Source of the DNA: Aquamicrobium sp.
GTDB lineage: Bacteria > Pseudomonadota > Alphaproteobacteria > Rhizobiales > Rhizobiaceae
DNA length: 64,000 bases
Direction of reading: 5' to 3'
Assembly: GCF_023954335.1 (NCBI RefSeq)
Contig: NZ_JAMLIE010000001.1
Coordinates: forward strand, 1,054,001 to 1,118,000
This document shows positions 8,984 to 18,276 of the stretch, one piece after another. The notes below the pieces were generated by a model that was not told the origin of the DNA, did not search any database, and saw only the letters and a program-made list of their open reading frames with translations. Every line of letters begins with the position of its first letter. Positions within the stretch are counted from its first letter, which is position 1. Position numbers and translations under genes: made by a program.

Positions 8984-10183
8984 ACGTCGGGAACGACCGG
9001 ACAGCCGAAAGGCGTGGTGCGCGACACAGGCGGCCATGTCGTCGCCCTCAACTGGTCGATGAAGGCGGTCTACGGGATCGGGCCGGGCGAGGTCTTCTGG
9101 GCCGCGTCCGACATCGGCTGGGTGGTCGGCCATTCCTACATCGTCTACGCGCCGCTGTTCGCCGGCTGCGCCACGGTCCTCTACGAGGGCAAGCCGGTGG
9201 GAACGCCGGATGCCGGCGCGTTCTGGCGGGTGATCGACAGCCACGACGTCAGGGTGCTGTTCGCCGCGCCGACGGCCCTGCGCGCGATCATCCGCGACGA
9301 TCCGGACGGCCTGCATCTGCAGCGCCACGATCTCAGCCGTTTCCGCTTCCTGTTCCTGGCCGGCGAGCGTTCGGACCCGCACTCGGTCGCCTGGGCGGAG
9401 GACAAGCTCCAGGTGCCGGTCATCGACCATTGGTGGCAGACCGAGACGGGATGGGCGATCACCGCCAACCCGGCCGGGCTCGGGCTGCTGCCCGTCAAGC
9501 GCGGCTCGCCCGGCGTTCCCATGCCGGGATATGCGATCGACATCCTGTCGGACGAGGGCGAGGTCCTGCCCGCCGGCACGCTCGGCAACGTCGCGATCCG
9601 CATGCCGCTGCCGCCGAGCTGCCTGCCGACGCTCTGGAACGCCGAGGCCCGCATGCGCTCGGCCTATCTGGATCGCTTCCCCGGCTACTACAACACGGCG
9701 GACGCCGGCATCCTCGACGAGGACGGCTACGTCTACATCATGGCCCGCACGGACGATGTCATCAACGTCGCCGGCCACCGCCTGTCCACCGGCGCGCTGG
9801 AGGAGGTCATCGCCAGCCACCCCGCCGTCGCTGAATGCGCAGTGGTGGGGGTCGAGGACCCGCTGAAGGGCCAGGTGCCGTGGGGCTTCGTCGTGCGCAA
9901 GGCGAACGCCGGGGCCTCCGATGCCATCGAGGGCGAGATCGTTGCGCTGGTGCGCGAGCGCATCGGCCCCGTGGCGGCGTTGAAGACGGTTCTCGTCGTC
10001 GACCGGCTGCCCAAGACCCGGTCCGGCAAGATCCTGCGCGGCACCATGCAGAAGATCGCGGACGGCGCGGAATGGAAGATGCCCGCCGCGATCGAGGACC
10101 CGGCCGCGCTGGACGCTGTCACCGACACGATCGCCGCCCACAGGGCGCGCGTCACCCGAACGAATGGGAAGGAGCAGGCATGA
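8984..10183 (+). pseudogene. propionyl-CoA synthetase-like AMP-forming ligase, N-terminally truncated
   Basis: C-terminal 399 residues of an acyl-CoA synthetase of the acetyl/propionyl-CoA type. Homology starts exactly at the P-loop-like TSGTTGQPKGVVRDTGGH. It continues through VIDHWWQTETGW and YYNTADAGILDEDGYVYI, and ends with the C-terminal lysine motif KTRSGKILRGTMQ. Relatives have about 230 more residues upstream. Upstream of 8984 the same frame is open but reads antisense to the CoA-transferase, so an apparent longer product (from 8765) would be chimeric. The stop overlaps the next start (ATGA), showing it once headed an operon with the rhodanese. PrpE-like is the best family guess. Confidence 0.82.
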
Positions 10184-10575
10184 AGAAGGGTTACAAGCAG
10201 ATGCTGGAAGAGGCGCGCGCCAGGATTCGCACGCTGCCGGTCGACGAGGCGCTCGGGTTGCAGGGCAGGGACGATGTCGTCTTCGTCGATCTGCGCGATC
10301 CGCGCGAGGTCGAGCGGGAAGGGCGCATTCCCGGCGCCTTCCATTGCACCCGCGGCATGCTCGAATTCTGGATCGACCCCGAGAGCCCCTATCACAAGCC
10401 CGTCTTCGCCGAGGATAAGCAGTTCGTCTTCTACTGCGCGTCGGGATGGCGTTCCGCGCTTGCGACGCAGACCGCGCTCGAGATGGGGCTGGAACGCGCC
10501 GCGCATATCGAAGGCGGCTTCACGGCCTGGCGCGACACCGGCGGCCCGACCGAAACCCCGCAACGCAAGAAATGA
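10180..10575 (+). CDS. rhodanese-like domain protein
   Basis: A 131-residue single rhodanese domain. It has the entry motif VVFVDLRDPREVEREGRIPG and the active-site loop YCASGWRSALA with the catalytic Cys, then GLERAAHIEGGFTAW. Such proteins carry sulfur as a persulfide or act as cytoplasmic sulfurtransferases. There is no signal peptide. ATG 10180 overlaps the ligase stop by four bases and has GGAAGGAG in front, so it is coupled to the ligase. An AhpD-like protein follows after 25 bases. Confidence 0.88.
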   Translation: MKKGYKQMLEEARARIRTLPVDEALGLQGRDDVVFVDLRDPREVEREGRIPGAFHCTRGMLEFWIDPESPYHKPVFAEDKQFVFYCASGWRSALATQTALEMGLERAAHIEGGFTAWRDTGGPTETPQRKK

Positions 10576-10600
10576 ACGACCAACCCGAAAGGACTTGAAA

Positions 10601-10945
10601 ATGCTGAAATGGAAGGAATACCGCGCCAACGTCAAGAAGCGCGTCGGCGATCTCGGCAAGGCCGCGCCGGAGGTCGTCAAGGGCTACAGCGCGCTGGCCA
10701 CCTCCGGCGACAAGGCCGTGCATCTCGACGGCAAGACCCGCGAGCTGATCGCCCTCGCGGTCGCCGTGACGACACGCTGCGACGGCTGCATCGCCAGCCA
10801 TGTCGAGGCCGCCGTCAAGTTCGGTGCCACCAAGGAAGAGATATCGGAGGCTCTCGGCGTCGCGATCGCCCTCAATGCCGGGGCGGCGCTCGTCTATTCC
10901 GCCCGTGTCATCGACTGCTTCGACGAGATGAGCGCGGGGGCCTGA
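10601..10945 (+). CDS. carboxymuconolactone decarboxylase / AhpD-like protein
   Basis: A 114-residue all-helical protein with the redox pair in TRCDGCIASH, followed by FGATKEEISEALGVAIALN. This is the AhpD/CMD fold of alkylhydroperoxidase helpers. The CxxC plus His suggests thiol-disulfide or peroxide chemistry rather than true carboxymuconolactone decarboxylation. The start ATG 10601 is preceded by GAAAGGAC. Placed between a rhodanese and a mercaptopyruvate sulfurtransferase, it may take part in sulfur or thiol handling; that role is inferred from context. Confidence 0.85.
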   Translation: MLKWKEYRANVKKRVGDLGKAAPEVVKGYSALATSGDKAVHLDGKTRELIALAVAVTTRCDGCIASHVEAAVKFGATKEEISEALGVAIALNAGAALVYSARVIDCFDEMSAGA

Positions 10946-11018
10946 CCGGCCTCAGGCAACGCATGGCTCCGGCCGCTCCCGTGGCCGGAGCCTTCCCGCC
11001 TTCCATGAGGAACGCTCG

Positions 11019-11861
11019 ATGATGAATCCCCTGATCGCGTCGGAAGAACTGGCCGCGCTGCTGCGGCGGGGCGGGGTCGTCGTGCTGGATGCGACCTTCA
11101 CCATGCCCGGCGCCGCGCCGGATGCCGCCGCCCTCTATGCGCAGCGCCACATCCCGGGCGCCATCCGTTTCGACGTTGACGCGGTCGCGGACCGTTCGTC
11201 GGACCTGCCGCACATGTTGCCCTCCGCGGAGGAGTTCGCCGAAGCGGTCGGCGCGATGGGCATCTCGAACGACAGCCATGTCGTCATCTACGACACGCCC
11301 GGCCTCATGTCGGCCGGCCGCGCCTGGTGGATGTTCCGCACCATGGGGCACGAGAAGGTTCAGGTCCTCGACGGCGGCCTGCGCCACTGGCAGGCGCAGG
11401 GGCGCGAGGTGACGAGCGTGGTCCCTGATCCCGAGCCGGCGCGGTACCGCGCGCGCCTCGACGCAGCCGCGGTCCGCAACAAGGCGCAACTGCTGGCCAA
11501 CCTTGCCAGCGCCGCCGAGCAGGTTATCGATGCCCGTTCGGCCGACCGCTTCCATGCGCGCGTGCCCGAGCCGCGCCCCGAATTGCGGGCCGGGCACATT
11601 CCCGGCAGCCTCAACCTGCCGTTCGACCGGCTCACCGATCCCGCCACCGGGCGCCTGCGGCCGGCCGACGAGATCCGCGCGCTCTTCGCCGGGGCGGGCC
11701 TGCGCGATGATCGCCCTGTCGTCACCTCCTGCGGATCGGGCGTCACCGCCGGCGTTCTGTTCCTCGCGCTCGCTTTGATCGGCCGCACCGACGTCGCGCT
11801 CTATGACGGTTCGTGGACCGAATGGGGCCGGCCGGGCGATACGCCGGTGGAGACCGCCTGA
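11019..11861 (+). CDS. sseA: 3-mercaptopyruvate sulfurtransferase
   Basis: Transfers sulfur from 3-mercaptopyruvate to an acceptor such as cyanide or a thiol. Two tandem rhodanese domains fill 280 residues. The first is inactive and structural (VVVLDATFTMPG, VIYDTPGLMSAGRAWW). The second carries the catalytic loop TSCGSGVTA near residue 240; the CG(S/T)GVT form marks mercaptopyruvate rather than thiosulfate enzymes. The GAGG site sits 8 bases before ATG 11019; ATG 11022 is an alternative. It follows the AhpD-like gene by 73 bases on the same strand. Confidence 0.9.
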   Translation: MMNPLIASEELAALLRRGGVVVLDATFTMPGAAPDAAALYAQRHIPGAIRFDVDAVADRSSDLPHMLPSAEEFAEAVGAMGISNDSHVVIYDTPGLMSAGRAWWMFRTMGHEKVQVLDGGLRHWQAQGREVTSVVPDPEPARYRARLDAAAVRNKAQLLANLASAAEQVIDARSADRFHARVPEPRPELRAGHIPGSLNLPFDRLTDPATGRLRPADEIRALFAGAGLRDDRPVVTSCGSGVTAGVLFLALALIGRTDVALYDGSWTEWGRPGDTPVETA

Positions 11862-12027
11862 CCGTGCCGGCCGCCGATTCCGCGGCGCCGGCCTCTCCAC
11901 GGAAAGAAGCCTTGGACAACAAGGCCTGAAGCCGGGACGGTTAAAATTGTCGCGGTTTCGGCAACACATCGGCAATACCCGATATCTACCTACATGGGGC
12001 AACTGCTTGCCTTCATGCGGGGACGAG

Positions 12028-13188
12028 ATGAACAGCAAACTATTCATCAGTTTGGTGAACCCGATCATGGTGGGCGTGTTCACCTGCATGTTCGCCTGCA
12101 TATGGCTGAGGATACGCAAGCCGTATCTCGGCTACGTCACCGCGGCTTGCGGCATCGCCACGGTGATGTTCCTCGTCCAGAGCTTCTGGCCCTTCGAGGA
12201 CGCGCAGACCAACGTCGTCGTTATCAACGTCTCCCTGCTGGCAGTGATCGTCCTGCTGTCCGGCGCCGCGCTTGTGCGTGCGGGGCAGGCGTTGCCGATC
12301 GCCGCTTTTCTCGCGATCTCGGTCTGCTTCCTGACGGCCGTGGCCTGGTTCGTTTACGTCCAGCCTTCGCTGCCGGCGCGGCTTCATATCGCGAACATGG
12401 CGATGGTGGCGATCATGGCGCTCACCCTTCGCGGCCAGCTCCGTGCGCGGACATCGCACGCCGACACCATCCTCATCGGGGTTTCCTCGATGTGCGCGTT
12501 CTATTTCGTCTGGCGTTCGGTGTCGTTCTTCCTCTTCGAGGCCGAGAGCCTTCAGTTCGGCACGTTCACGATCGACCTTTTCTGGACGATGAACCTCCTG
12601 ATGACCCTGGTCATGGCGGTCGTTCTGGCTATCGGCTACATCGTCGTGCTTGCCCACGACCTTTACGACCAGATCAGGAAGGAAGCCCACACCGACCAGC
12701 TGTCCGGCATCCTGAACCGGCGCGGCTTCGAGAGCGCCGCGCTGTCGTGGCTCGAGGAGAACCGGGAGGCGCCGGCAACCCTCGTCATCGCCGACATCGA
12801 CCATTTCAAGACGATCAACGACACCTGGGGCCACGCCGCCGGAGACCAGGCGATTTCGCGGTTCGGGCAGCTTCTGGCGCAGCATGCCGGCGAGGGATAT
12901 GTCGTCGGCCGGATCGGGGGCGAGGAATTTGCCGTGCTCATACCGCGCGGATCGGCGCAGGAAGCCCGCGTCTACGTGGAGACGATCCGCCGGGTTCTGT
13001 GCAGGCAGCCCATCCCCGGAATGCCGGAGGACTTCCGTTTCACGGTGAGCTTCGGCCTTCGCTCACGATCGTCGGTGGAAAGCCTTTCTGACATGCTGCG
13101 CGGGGCGGACCGGGCCCTGTATTCCGCCAAGGCGGACGGGCGGGATACGGTTTCGGTCGAGCTGGGCGCGGTGAAGGCGGCGGGCTAG
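12028..13188 (+). CDS. membrane-bound diguanylate cyclase (GGDEF)
   Basis: Makes cyclic di-GMP from two GTP. About 215 N-terminal residues form six or seven membrane helices (a sensor of unknown input), then a GGDEF domain begins at HTDQLSGILNRRGF (residue 220). The metal site is IADIDHFKTINDTWGH and the signature is GGEEF at about residues 297-301, so it should be catalytically active. No RxxD inhibitory site is present at the usual spacing before GGEEF. ATG 12028 is preceded by GGGGACGAG. It is a lone gene; neighbours on both sides are unrelated. Confidence 0.9.
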   Translation: MNSKLFISLVNPIMVGVFTCMFACIWLRIRKPYLGYVTAACGIATVMFLVQSFWPFEDAQTNVVVINVSLLAVIVLLSGAALVRAGQALPIAAFLAISVCFLTAVAWFVYVQPSLPARLHIANMAMVAIMALTLRGQLRARTSHADTILIGVSSMCAFYFVWRSVSFFLFEAESLQFGTFTIDLFWTMNLLMTLVMAVVLAIGYIVVLAHDLYDQIRKEAHTDQLSGILNRRGFESAALSWLEENREAPATLVIADIDHFKTINDTWGHAAGDQAISRFGQLLAQHAGEGYVVGRIGGEEFAVLIPRGSAQEARVYVETIRRVLCRQPIPGMPEDFRFTVSFGLRSRSSVESLSDMLRGADRALYSAKADGRDTVSVELGAVKAAG

Positions 13189-13215
13189 GCCGGCGGTCCG
13201 GCCCCGTAACCGGCT

Positions 13216-13422
13216 TCAGTCGATGGCGACCATGACGTCGGAGGCCTTGACGACGGCGTAGGCCTGCTTGCTGACGGCAAGGCCCAGCTCCTCGACCGTC
13301 GCGTTGGTGATCGACGCGGTGACGACCGATCCGCCGATGTCGATCTTCACATGCGCGGTGGTCGCGCCTTTCGTCACCTCGACGATGGTGCCCTTCAGCA
13401 TGTTCCTGGCGCTGAGCTTCAT
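13216..13422 (-). CDS. Mop/TOBE-domain molybdate-binding protein (molbindin)
   Basis: A 68-residue single TOBE domain: MKLSARNMLKGTIVEVTKGA, then VVTASITNATVEELGLAVSK and AYAVVKASDVMVAID. Molbindins of this size assemble into hexamers that bind molybdate or tungstate in the cytoplasm. ATG 13422 is chosen because family members start with M(K)xSARN; the frame is open further upstream but without homology. It lies downstream of cobB on the same strand with a 94-base gap. No molybdate transporter genes are in the window. Confidence 0.88.
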   Translation of the reverse strand: MKLSARNMLKGTIVEVTKGATTAHVKIDIGGSVVTASITNATVEELGLAVSKQAYAVVKASDVMVAID

Positions 13423-13516
13423 CTTCGCGTGCTCCCGATTGCCGCTCGCGATACCGTAGAGCGGCGCGGCAGGCGGTACAGCTCGGGGCCGGATGACGTG
13501 CTGGCTCTCGCCGTCC

Positions 13517-14830
13517 TCAGCCCCGCGCGATGGCGTGGAAGAAGGCGCCCGTGACATGGCCGCGCCTCGCGCCGGCAGGGCCGAGGGGCCGGCCTTCGCC
13601 GTCGAAGAGGTCGGCGAGGGGCGCGTCGCCGCTGCTTTCGACCAGCCGGGAATAATGGAACTCGTGGCCGTTTATCGTCGCGCCGGCGCGGCCGAGCGGG
13701 CAGTCCGCGGCGAGCCGCGCCTGCCGGTAGCCGAGATTGATGCGCCGCGCGGCGAAGCTCGTCGTGTGGCCGAGCAGGCCCGCCATGCGGTGGGCGACGC
13801 CGGCGCCGTCGACCAGCGCCTCACCCAGCGCCATGAAGCCGCCGCACTCGCCATGGACCGGGCTGGTGCGCGCGAAGGCGGCGAGCCGGTCGCGGAAATT
13901 GGCTGCCGCGGCCAGCCGGCCGGCGTGAAGCTCGGGATAGCCGCCCGGCAGCCAGCATATGTCGCAGGACGGGTCCGGCCCCTCGTCGGCGAGCGGCGAG
14001 AACGGCACGATCTCGGCCCCTTCGTCGCGCCAGTGCTCCAGCATGTGCGGGTAGACGAAGGAGAAGGCCGCGTCGCGGGCGAGCGCGATGCGCCGGCCGG
14101 GCGGCGGCAGGGCGCTCGCGGCGCTGCCGGCGGCGGGGGCGAGCGGCGCGGCCATCGCCTTGACGGCCGCGAGGTCGAGCGCGTTTTCGACCGCGTCGGC
14201 CAGCCGCTCGATGAAGGCGTCGAGGGCAGCGTGCTCGCCGGCCTGCACCAGCCCCAGATGCCGCTCCGGCAGGGTGAGCCCGGGGTCGCGCCGCAGCGCG
14301 CCGAGGACGGGAATGCCGATCCGCTCGATGGCATCGCGCGCCAGCGCCTCGTGGCGCGCGCTGCCCGCCTTGTTGAGCACCACGCCGCCGATCCTGACGC
14401 CGGCGTCGTGGGCGGCGAGGCCGCGCACGATGGCCGCCGCGGTCTGCGAATGGCCGGAGACGTCGTGGACGAGCAGCACCGGCAGGCGAAGGCGGCGGGC
14501 AAGGTCGGCCGCCGCGCCGGTCCTTCCCTTCGCCGCCGGTATGCCGTCGAACAGGCCCATGGCGCTTTCGACGATCACGAGGTCGGCCTCTGCCGCCTGC
14601 CGGCCGGCGAGCCTGTCGATGAAAGCAGGGTCCATCGCCCAGCTGTCGAGGTTGACGCCGGCATGCCCCGTCGCGGCCCGGTGATAGCCGGGGTCGATAT
14701 AGTCCGGCCCCGATTTCGCGCCGCGCACGGCGAGCCCGGTGCGGGCGAAGGCGCGCATCAGGCCGATGGCGATCGAGGTCTTTCCCGCGCCCGAACGGTC
14801 CGCCGCGACGATGAAGCCGCGCGCGGTCAT
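13517..14830 (-). CDS. cobB: (hydrogeno)cobyrinic acid a,c-diamide synthase
   Basis: ATP- and glutamine-dependent amidation of the a and c side chains of (hydrogeno)cobyrinic acid in cobalamin synthesis. The 437-residue protein has a DTBS-like ATPase domain (FIVAADRSGAGKTS at residues 5-18, GAKSGPDYIDP, ESAMGLFDG) and a class I glutamine amidotransferase domain. The nucleophile Cys is in HGECGGFMALGEALVDGAG at about residue 329 and INGHEFHYS lies near the end. ATG 14830 is placed at MTARGFIV; an open extension upstream has no homology. It is divergent from cobO with a 187-base spacer in which no riboswitch was recognised. Confidence 0.92.
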   Translation of the reverse strand: MTARGFIVAADRSGAGKTSIAIGLMRAFARTGLAVRGAKSGPDYIDPGYHRAATGHAGVNLDSWAMDPAFIDRLAGRQAAEADLVIVESAMGLFDGIPAAKGRTGAAADLARRLRLPVLLVHDVSGHSQTAAAIVRGLAAHDAGVRIGGVVLNKAGSARHEALARDAIERIGIPVLGALRRDPGLTLPERHLGLVQAGEHAALDAFIERLADAVENALDLAAVKAMAAPLAPAAGSAASALPPPGRRIALARDAAFSFVYPHMLEHWRDEGAEIVPFSPLADEGPDPSCDICWLPGGYPELHAGRLAAAANFRDRLAAFARTSPVHGECGGFMALGEALVDGAGVAHRMAGLLGHTTSFAARRINLGYRQARLAADCPLGRAGATINGHEFHYSRLVESSGDAPLADLFDGEGRPLGPAGARRGHVTGAFFHAIARG

Positions 14831-15017
14831 CGCCGGGTGCTCGCAGGGCAGGGGAAAAGGCGCGGTGGCAAGCGTGTCTTTCCGGCTGGGGCGTTTCCGG
14901 GCATTTAGGTGGGCGGTTCCGGCGCTGTCAACGTGACGCTGCGGCGCTTGCGAGCGCATCGCTTTGGTCTATTGTCGGCGCGTTTTTGGCCCCGGCAACA
15001 AGCGAGGATGGCTCGAC

Positions 15018-15632
15018 ATGAAGGACGTCACGCCCGAAGCGGCCGGGCGCCACAAGGCGAAGATGGTGCGGCGCAAGCAAGTCCAGGACGCCGAGGTGGC
15101 GCAGAAGACCATCGAGAAGGGGCTGCTGATCGTCAACACCGGGCCAGGCAAGGGCAAGTCGACGGCGGCCTTCGGGCTGGCGCTGCGCATGCTCGGCCAC
15201 GGAAGGCGCGTCGGAATCGTCCAGTTCATCAAGGGCGCGCGCCACACCGGCGAGAAGGCCGCGCTCGAAGCCTTCGGCGACCTTGTCGAGTGGCATTCGA
15301 TGGGCGAGGGCTTCACCTGGGAGACGCAGGATCTGGCGCGCGACATCGCCGCCGCCGGCCGTGCCTGGGACAAGGCGCTCGCCATGATGGCCGATCCCGC
15401 CTTCGGGCTGGTCGTCCTCGACGAGCTGAACATCGCCCTCCGCTACGACTATCTCGACCTCGACGCCGTGGTGGCGGCGCTGGCGGCGCGGCGCGAGGAC
15501 CTGCACGTGGTGGTGACGGGCCGCAACGCGAAGCCGGCCTTGGTCGAGGCCGCCGACCTCGTCACCGAGATGGGGCTGGTCAAGCACCATTTCGCCGCCG
15601 GGGTGAAGGCGCAGGCCGGCGTCGAGTTCTGA
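15018..15632 (+). CDS. cobO: cob(I)yrinic acid a,c-diamide adenosyltransferase
   Basis: Transfers the adenosyl group from ATP to cobalt in corrinoids. The 204-residue CobA/CobO-type enzyme has a P-loop (NTGPGKGKSTAAFGLALR, P-loop near residues 42-49), VQFIKGARHTGEKAAL, EWHSMGEGFTWET and VLDELNIALRYDYL. ATG 15018 gives the usual N-terminus (RHKAKMVRRKQVQD). The stop overlaps the cobQ start by one base (TGATG), so the two are coupled. This adenosylates the product of the divergent cobB and feeds cobQ, matching pathway order. Confidence 0.94.
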   Translation: MKDVTPEAAGRHKAKMVRRKQVQDAEVAQKTIEKGLLIVNTGPGKGKSTAAFGLALRMLGHGRRVGIVQFIKGARHTGEKAALEAFGDLVEWHSMGEGFTWETQDLARDIAAAGRAWDKALAMMADPAFGLVVLDELNIALRYDYLDLDAVVAALAARREDLHVVVTGRNAKPALVEAADLVTEMGLVKHHFAAGVKAQAGVEF

Positions 15633-17095
15633 TGGCCGCCCGGGCGCTGATGTTCCAGGGCACCGGCTCGGACGTGGGCAAGTCGCTCATCGTCGCCGGG
15701 CTCGCCCGCGCGCTCACCCTGCGCGGGCTCAAGGTGCTGCCCTTCAAGCCGCAGAACATGTCGAACAACGCCGCCGTGACCGCCGAGGGCGGCGAGATCG
15801 GCCGCGCCCAGGCGCTTCAGGCGCTGGCCGCGCGCGTGCCGCCCAGCGTCCACATGAACCCCGTGCTGCTCAAGCCGCAGAGCGACGTCGGCGCGCAGAT
15901 CGTGGTGCAGGGCAGGGTGTTCGCCAACGCCGACGCCGCCCGCTACCAGCACGTCAAGCAGCAGCTCATGGCCCATGTGCTCGACGGCTTCGGCAGGCTG
16001 CGCGCCGAGGCCGACATCGTGCTGGTCGAGGGCGCCGGCAGCCCGGCCGAGATCAACCTGCGCGCCGGCGACATCGCCAATATGGGCTTCGCCCGCGCCG
16101 CCGGCGTGCCGGTGGTGCTGATCGGCGACATCGACCGCGGCGGCGTCATCGCCAGCCTCGTCGGCACCCGCGCCGTCATCGACCCCGCCGACGCGGCGAT
16201 GATCGTCGGCTTCGTCGTCAACCGCTTCCGCGGCGATCCGGCGCTGTTCGAGGGCGGCATGGTGGAGATCGCCCGCCGCACCGGCTGGCCGGCCTTCGGC
16301 CTCGTGCCGCACTTCCCCGACGCGCGCAAGCTGCCGGCAGAGGACGCGCTCGGCCTCACGCGCAAGGACGGCGCGCGCGCGTCCGGCGGGCGCGTGCGCA
16401 TCGCGGTTCCCATCCTGCCGCACGTGTCGAATTTCGACGACCTCGACCCGCTGGACGCGGAGCCGGATGTCGAGCTGGTGCGCGTCTGGCCGGGCTCCGC
16501 CCTCCCGGGCGACGCGGATCTGGTACTGCTGCTCGGCTCGAAGGCGACGCTGTCCGATCTCGCCGTCCTGCGCGCGGCCGGGTTCGACATCGACATCGCC
16601 GCCCATCTGCGGCGCGGCGGCCATGTGCTCGGCCTGTGCGGCGGCTACCAGATGCTCGGCCGCACGGTCGCCGATCCTAACGGCATCGAGGGCGAGGCGA
16701 GCGCCGCCGACGGCCTCGGCCTGCTCGACGTGACAACCGTGCTGTCTGGCGAGAAGACGTTGCGCGCGGTGGGCGGCCACAGCGCCGATGGCGTGCCGCT
16801 CTGCGGCTACGAGATGCATATGGGCGTGACGGAGGGGCCGGACAGCGCCCGGCCTTTCGCGGTCCTCGACGGCGGCAGGCCGGAAGGCGCGACCGCGCCG
16901 GACGGCAGGGTGGCGGGAACCTATCTCCATGGCCTGTTCACCGACGACGCCCAGCGCGCGGCGTGGCTGGCGCGGCTGGGCGGGCAGGCGGCCGGCCTCG
17001 ACTACGAGCGGCAGGTCGAGGACACGCTCGACGCGTTCGCCGCCCATCTGGAAGCGCATCTGGCGCTCGACGAGATGCTCAGCCTCGCCAGATGA
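15632..17095 (+). CDS. cobQ: adenosylcobyric acid synthase
   Basis: Amidates side chains b, d, e and g of adenosylcobyrinic acid a,c-diamide using glutamine and ATP. The 487-residue protein begins MAARALMFQGTGSDVGKS (ATPase domain). PFKPQNMSNNAAVT, HMNPVLLKPQSD and VLVEGAGSPAEINL follow. The amidotransferase Cys is in VLGLCGGYQMLG near residue 336, with GYEMHMG and GTYLHGLF near the end. It is coupled to cobO. Its last 17 bases overlap the 3' end of the converging cobD. Confidence 0.95.
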   Translation: MAARALMFQGTGSDVGKSLIVAGLARALTLRGLKVLPFKPQNMSNNAAVTAEGGEIGRAQALQALAARVPPSVHMNPVLLKPQSDVGAQIVVQGRVFANADAARYQHVKQQLMAHVLDGFGRLRAEADIVLVEGAGSPAEINLRAGDIANMGFARAAGVPVVLIGDIDRGGVIASLVGTRAVIDPADAAMIVGFVVNRFRGDPALFEGGMVEIARRTGWPAFGLVPHFPDARKLPAEDALGLTRKDGARASGGRVRIAVPILPHVSNFDDLDPLDAEPDVELVRVWPGSALPGDADLVLLLGSKATLSDLAVLRAAGFDIDIAAHLRRGGHVLGLCGGYQMLGRTVADPNGIEGEASAADGLGLLDVTTVLSGEKTLRAVGGHSADGVPLCGYEMHMGVTEGPDSARPFAVLDGGRPEGATAPDGRVAGTYLHGLFTDDAQRAAWLARLGGQAAGLDYERQVEDTLDAFAAHLEAHLALDEMLSLAR

Positions 17096-18047
17096 GAAGC
17101 AGCGCCGCGCCGCCGAGAAGCGCGATCAGCAGCGCGTCGGCCGCGCGGTAGAGCGCGAGCGCGCGGCGGATGTCGGCCGGCGTCGCCTCGCGCCGCCCGC
17201 CTTCGCCCATGTAGCCGTCCTCGACCATGACGCCGCCATAGGCGCGCGGCCCGGCGAGGGCCAAGCCCAGCGCCCCGGCCATCGCCGCTTCCGGCCAGCC
17301 GGCATTGGGCGAGCGGTGGCGGCGCGCGTCGCGCCGCACGGCGCGCCACGCGTCCCCGGCCGAGGCGCCGCGCACCAGCGGGCAGGCGGCGACCACGAGC
17401 AGCGCGGTCAGCCGCGAGGCCGGCAAGTTGACGAGGTCGTCGAGCCGGGCGGCGGCCCAGCCGAACGCCTCGTGACGCGGCGTGCGATGGCCGATCATGC
17501 TGTCGGCGGTGTTGATCGCCTTGTAGGCGGCGCAACCCGGCAGGCCGCCGGCCGCTAGCCAGAAGGCCGGGGCGACGACGCCGTCGGAAAAATTCTCCGC
17601 CAGGCTCTCGATCGCCGCGCGGCACACCGCCGCCTCGTCGAGTGCCTGCGGGTCGCGGCCGACGATCCGCGACACGGCGACGCGCCCCGCGTCCAGCCCG
17701 TGCGCTTCGAGCGCCGACGCCACTGCGCCGACATGCGCGCCGAGGCTTCGCTGGGCGAACAGCGACGAGGCGATGAGTGCCGTGGCGGCAAGCCCGACGC
17801 CGCCGCCGAGCGCGGTCTGGACGCCCCATGCCGGAATGCCTGCGGCAAGGACGAGGACTGCCACCGTGAGGACGCCGCCGGCCCTGCGTCGCGCGGCGGG
17901 GAAGGCGGGATCGTTCAGCCTGCCGTCGAGGAAGGCGATCAGCCGGCCGATCCAGGTGACGGGATGGCCGATGGCGCGGAACAGGCGGTCGGGATAGCCG
18001 ATCGCGGCTTCGGCAAGGAGCGCGAGGCAGGCGAGCAGGACGAACAT
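17079..18047 (-). CDS. cobD: adenosylcobinamide-phosphate synthase (CbiB/CobD family)
   Basis: Integral membrane protein attaching the aminopropanol arm to adenosylcobyric acid. The 322-residue sequence has four or five hydrophobic helices, with conserved IGYPDRLFRAIGHPVTWIGR near the N-terminus, ESLAENFSDGVVAPAFW in the middle and KAINTADSMIGHR. NAGWPEAAMAGALG and GYMGEGGRREAT follow. ATG 18047 is chosen because it opens the first helix (MFVLLACLALLAEAAIG). In the aerobic naming this gene is cobD, a synonym of cbiB, and is unrelated to enteric CobD. It converges with cobQ. Confidence 0.93.
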   Translation of the reverse strand: MFVLLACLALLAEAAIGYPDRLFRAIGHPVTWIGRLIAFLDGRLNDPAFPAARRRAGGVLTVAVLVLAAGIPAWGVQTALGGGVGLAATALIASSLFAQRSLGAHVGAVASALEAHGLDAGRVAVSRIVGRDPQALDEAAVCRAAIESLAENFSDGVVAPAFWLAAGGLPGCAAYKAINTADSMIGHRTPRHEAFGWAAARLDDLVNLPASRLTALLVVAACPLVRGASAGDAWRAVRRDARRHRSPNAGWPEAAMAGALGLALAGPRAYGGVMVEDGYMGEGGRREATPADIRRALALYRAADALLIALLGGAALLLIWRG

Positions 18048-18276
18048 CGGCGCGAACTCTTCTGCGAATCGGTGGTCGGTCGGGCGGCGGCGGCGAAGTC
18101 TACGCGCTTTCCTGCCGCGCCGATGCGGGGGCAGGGGAGCGTGCCGGCTCCGGCATCCGCCTGGGTGCACGGTTTCGCCCGCCGCTTTCCACAGGAACGG
18201 GCTTGCGGCGGAAAGAACCCGCCCGCCGGAGAGCAGGCGGAATTGACATTTTATGTGGTAAATGGTTTCCGTGTTT

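Noticed and set aside
14831..15017. Cobalamin riboswitch between cobB and cobO
   Set aside because: No CTGCCCCCGCAACTG block or B12 box is present in either orientation.
14909..15631. A 728-codon version of CobQ starting at 14909
   Set aside because: The extra sequence overlaps cobO in another frame; CobQ homology and the TGATG overlap place the start at 15632.
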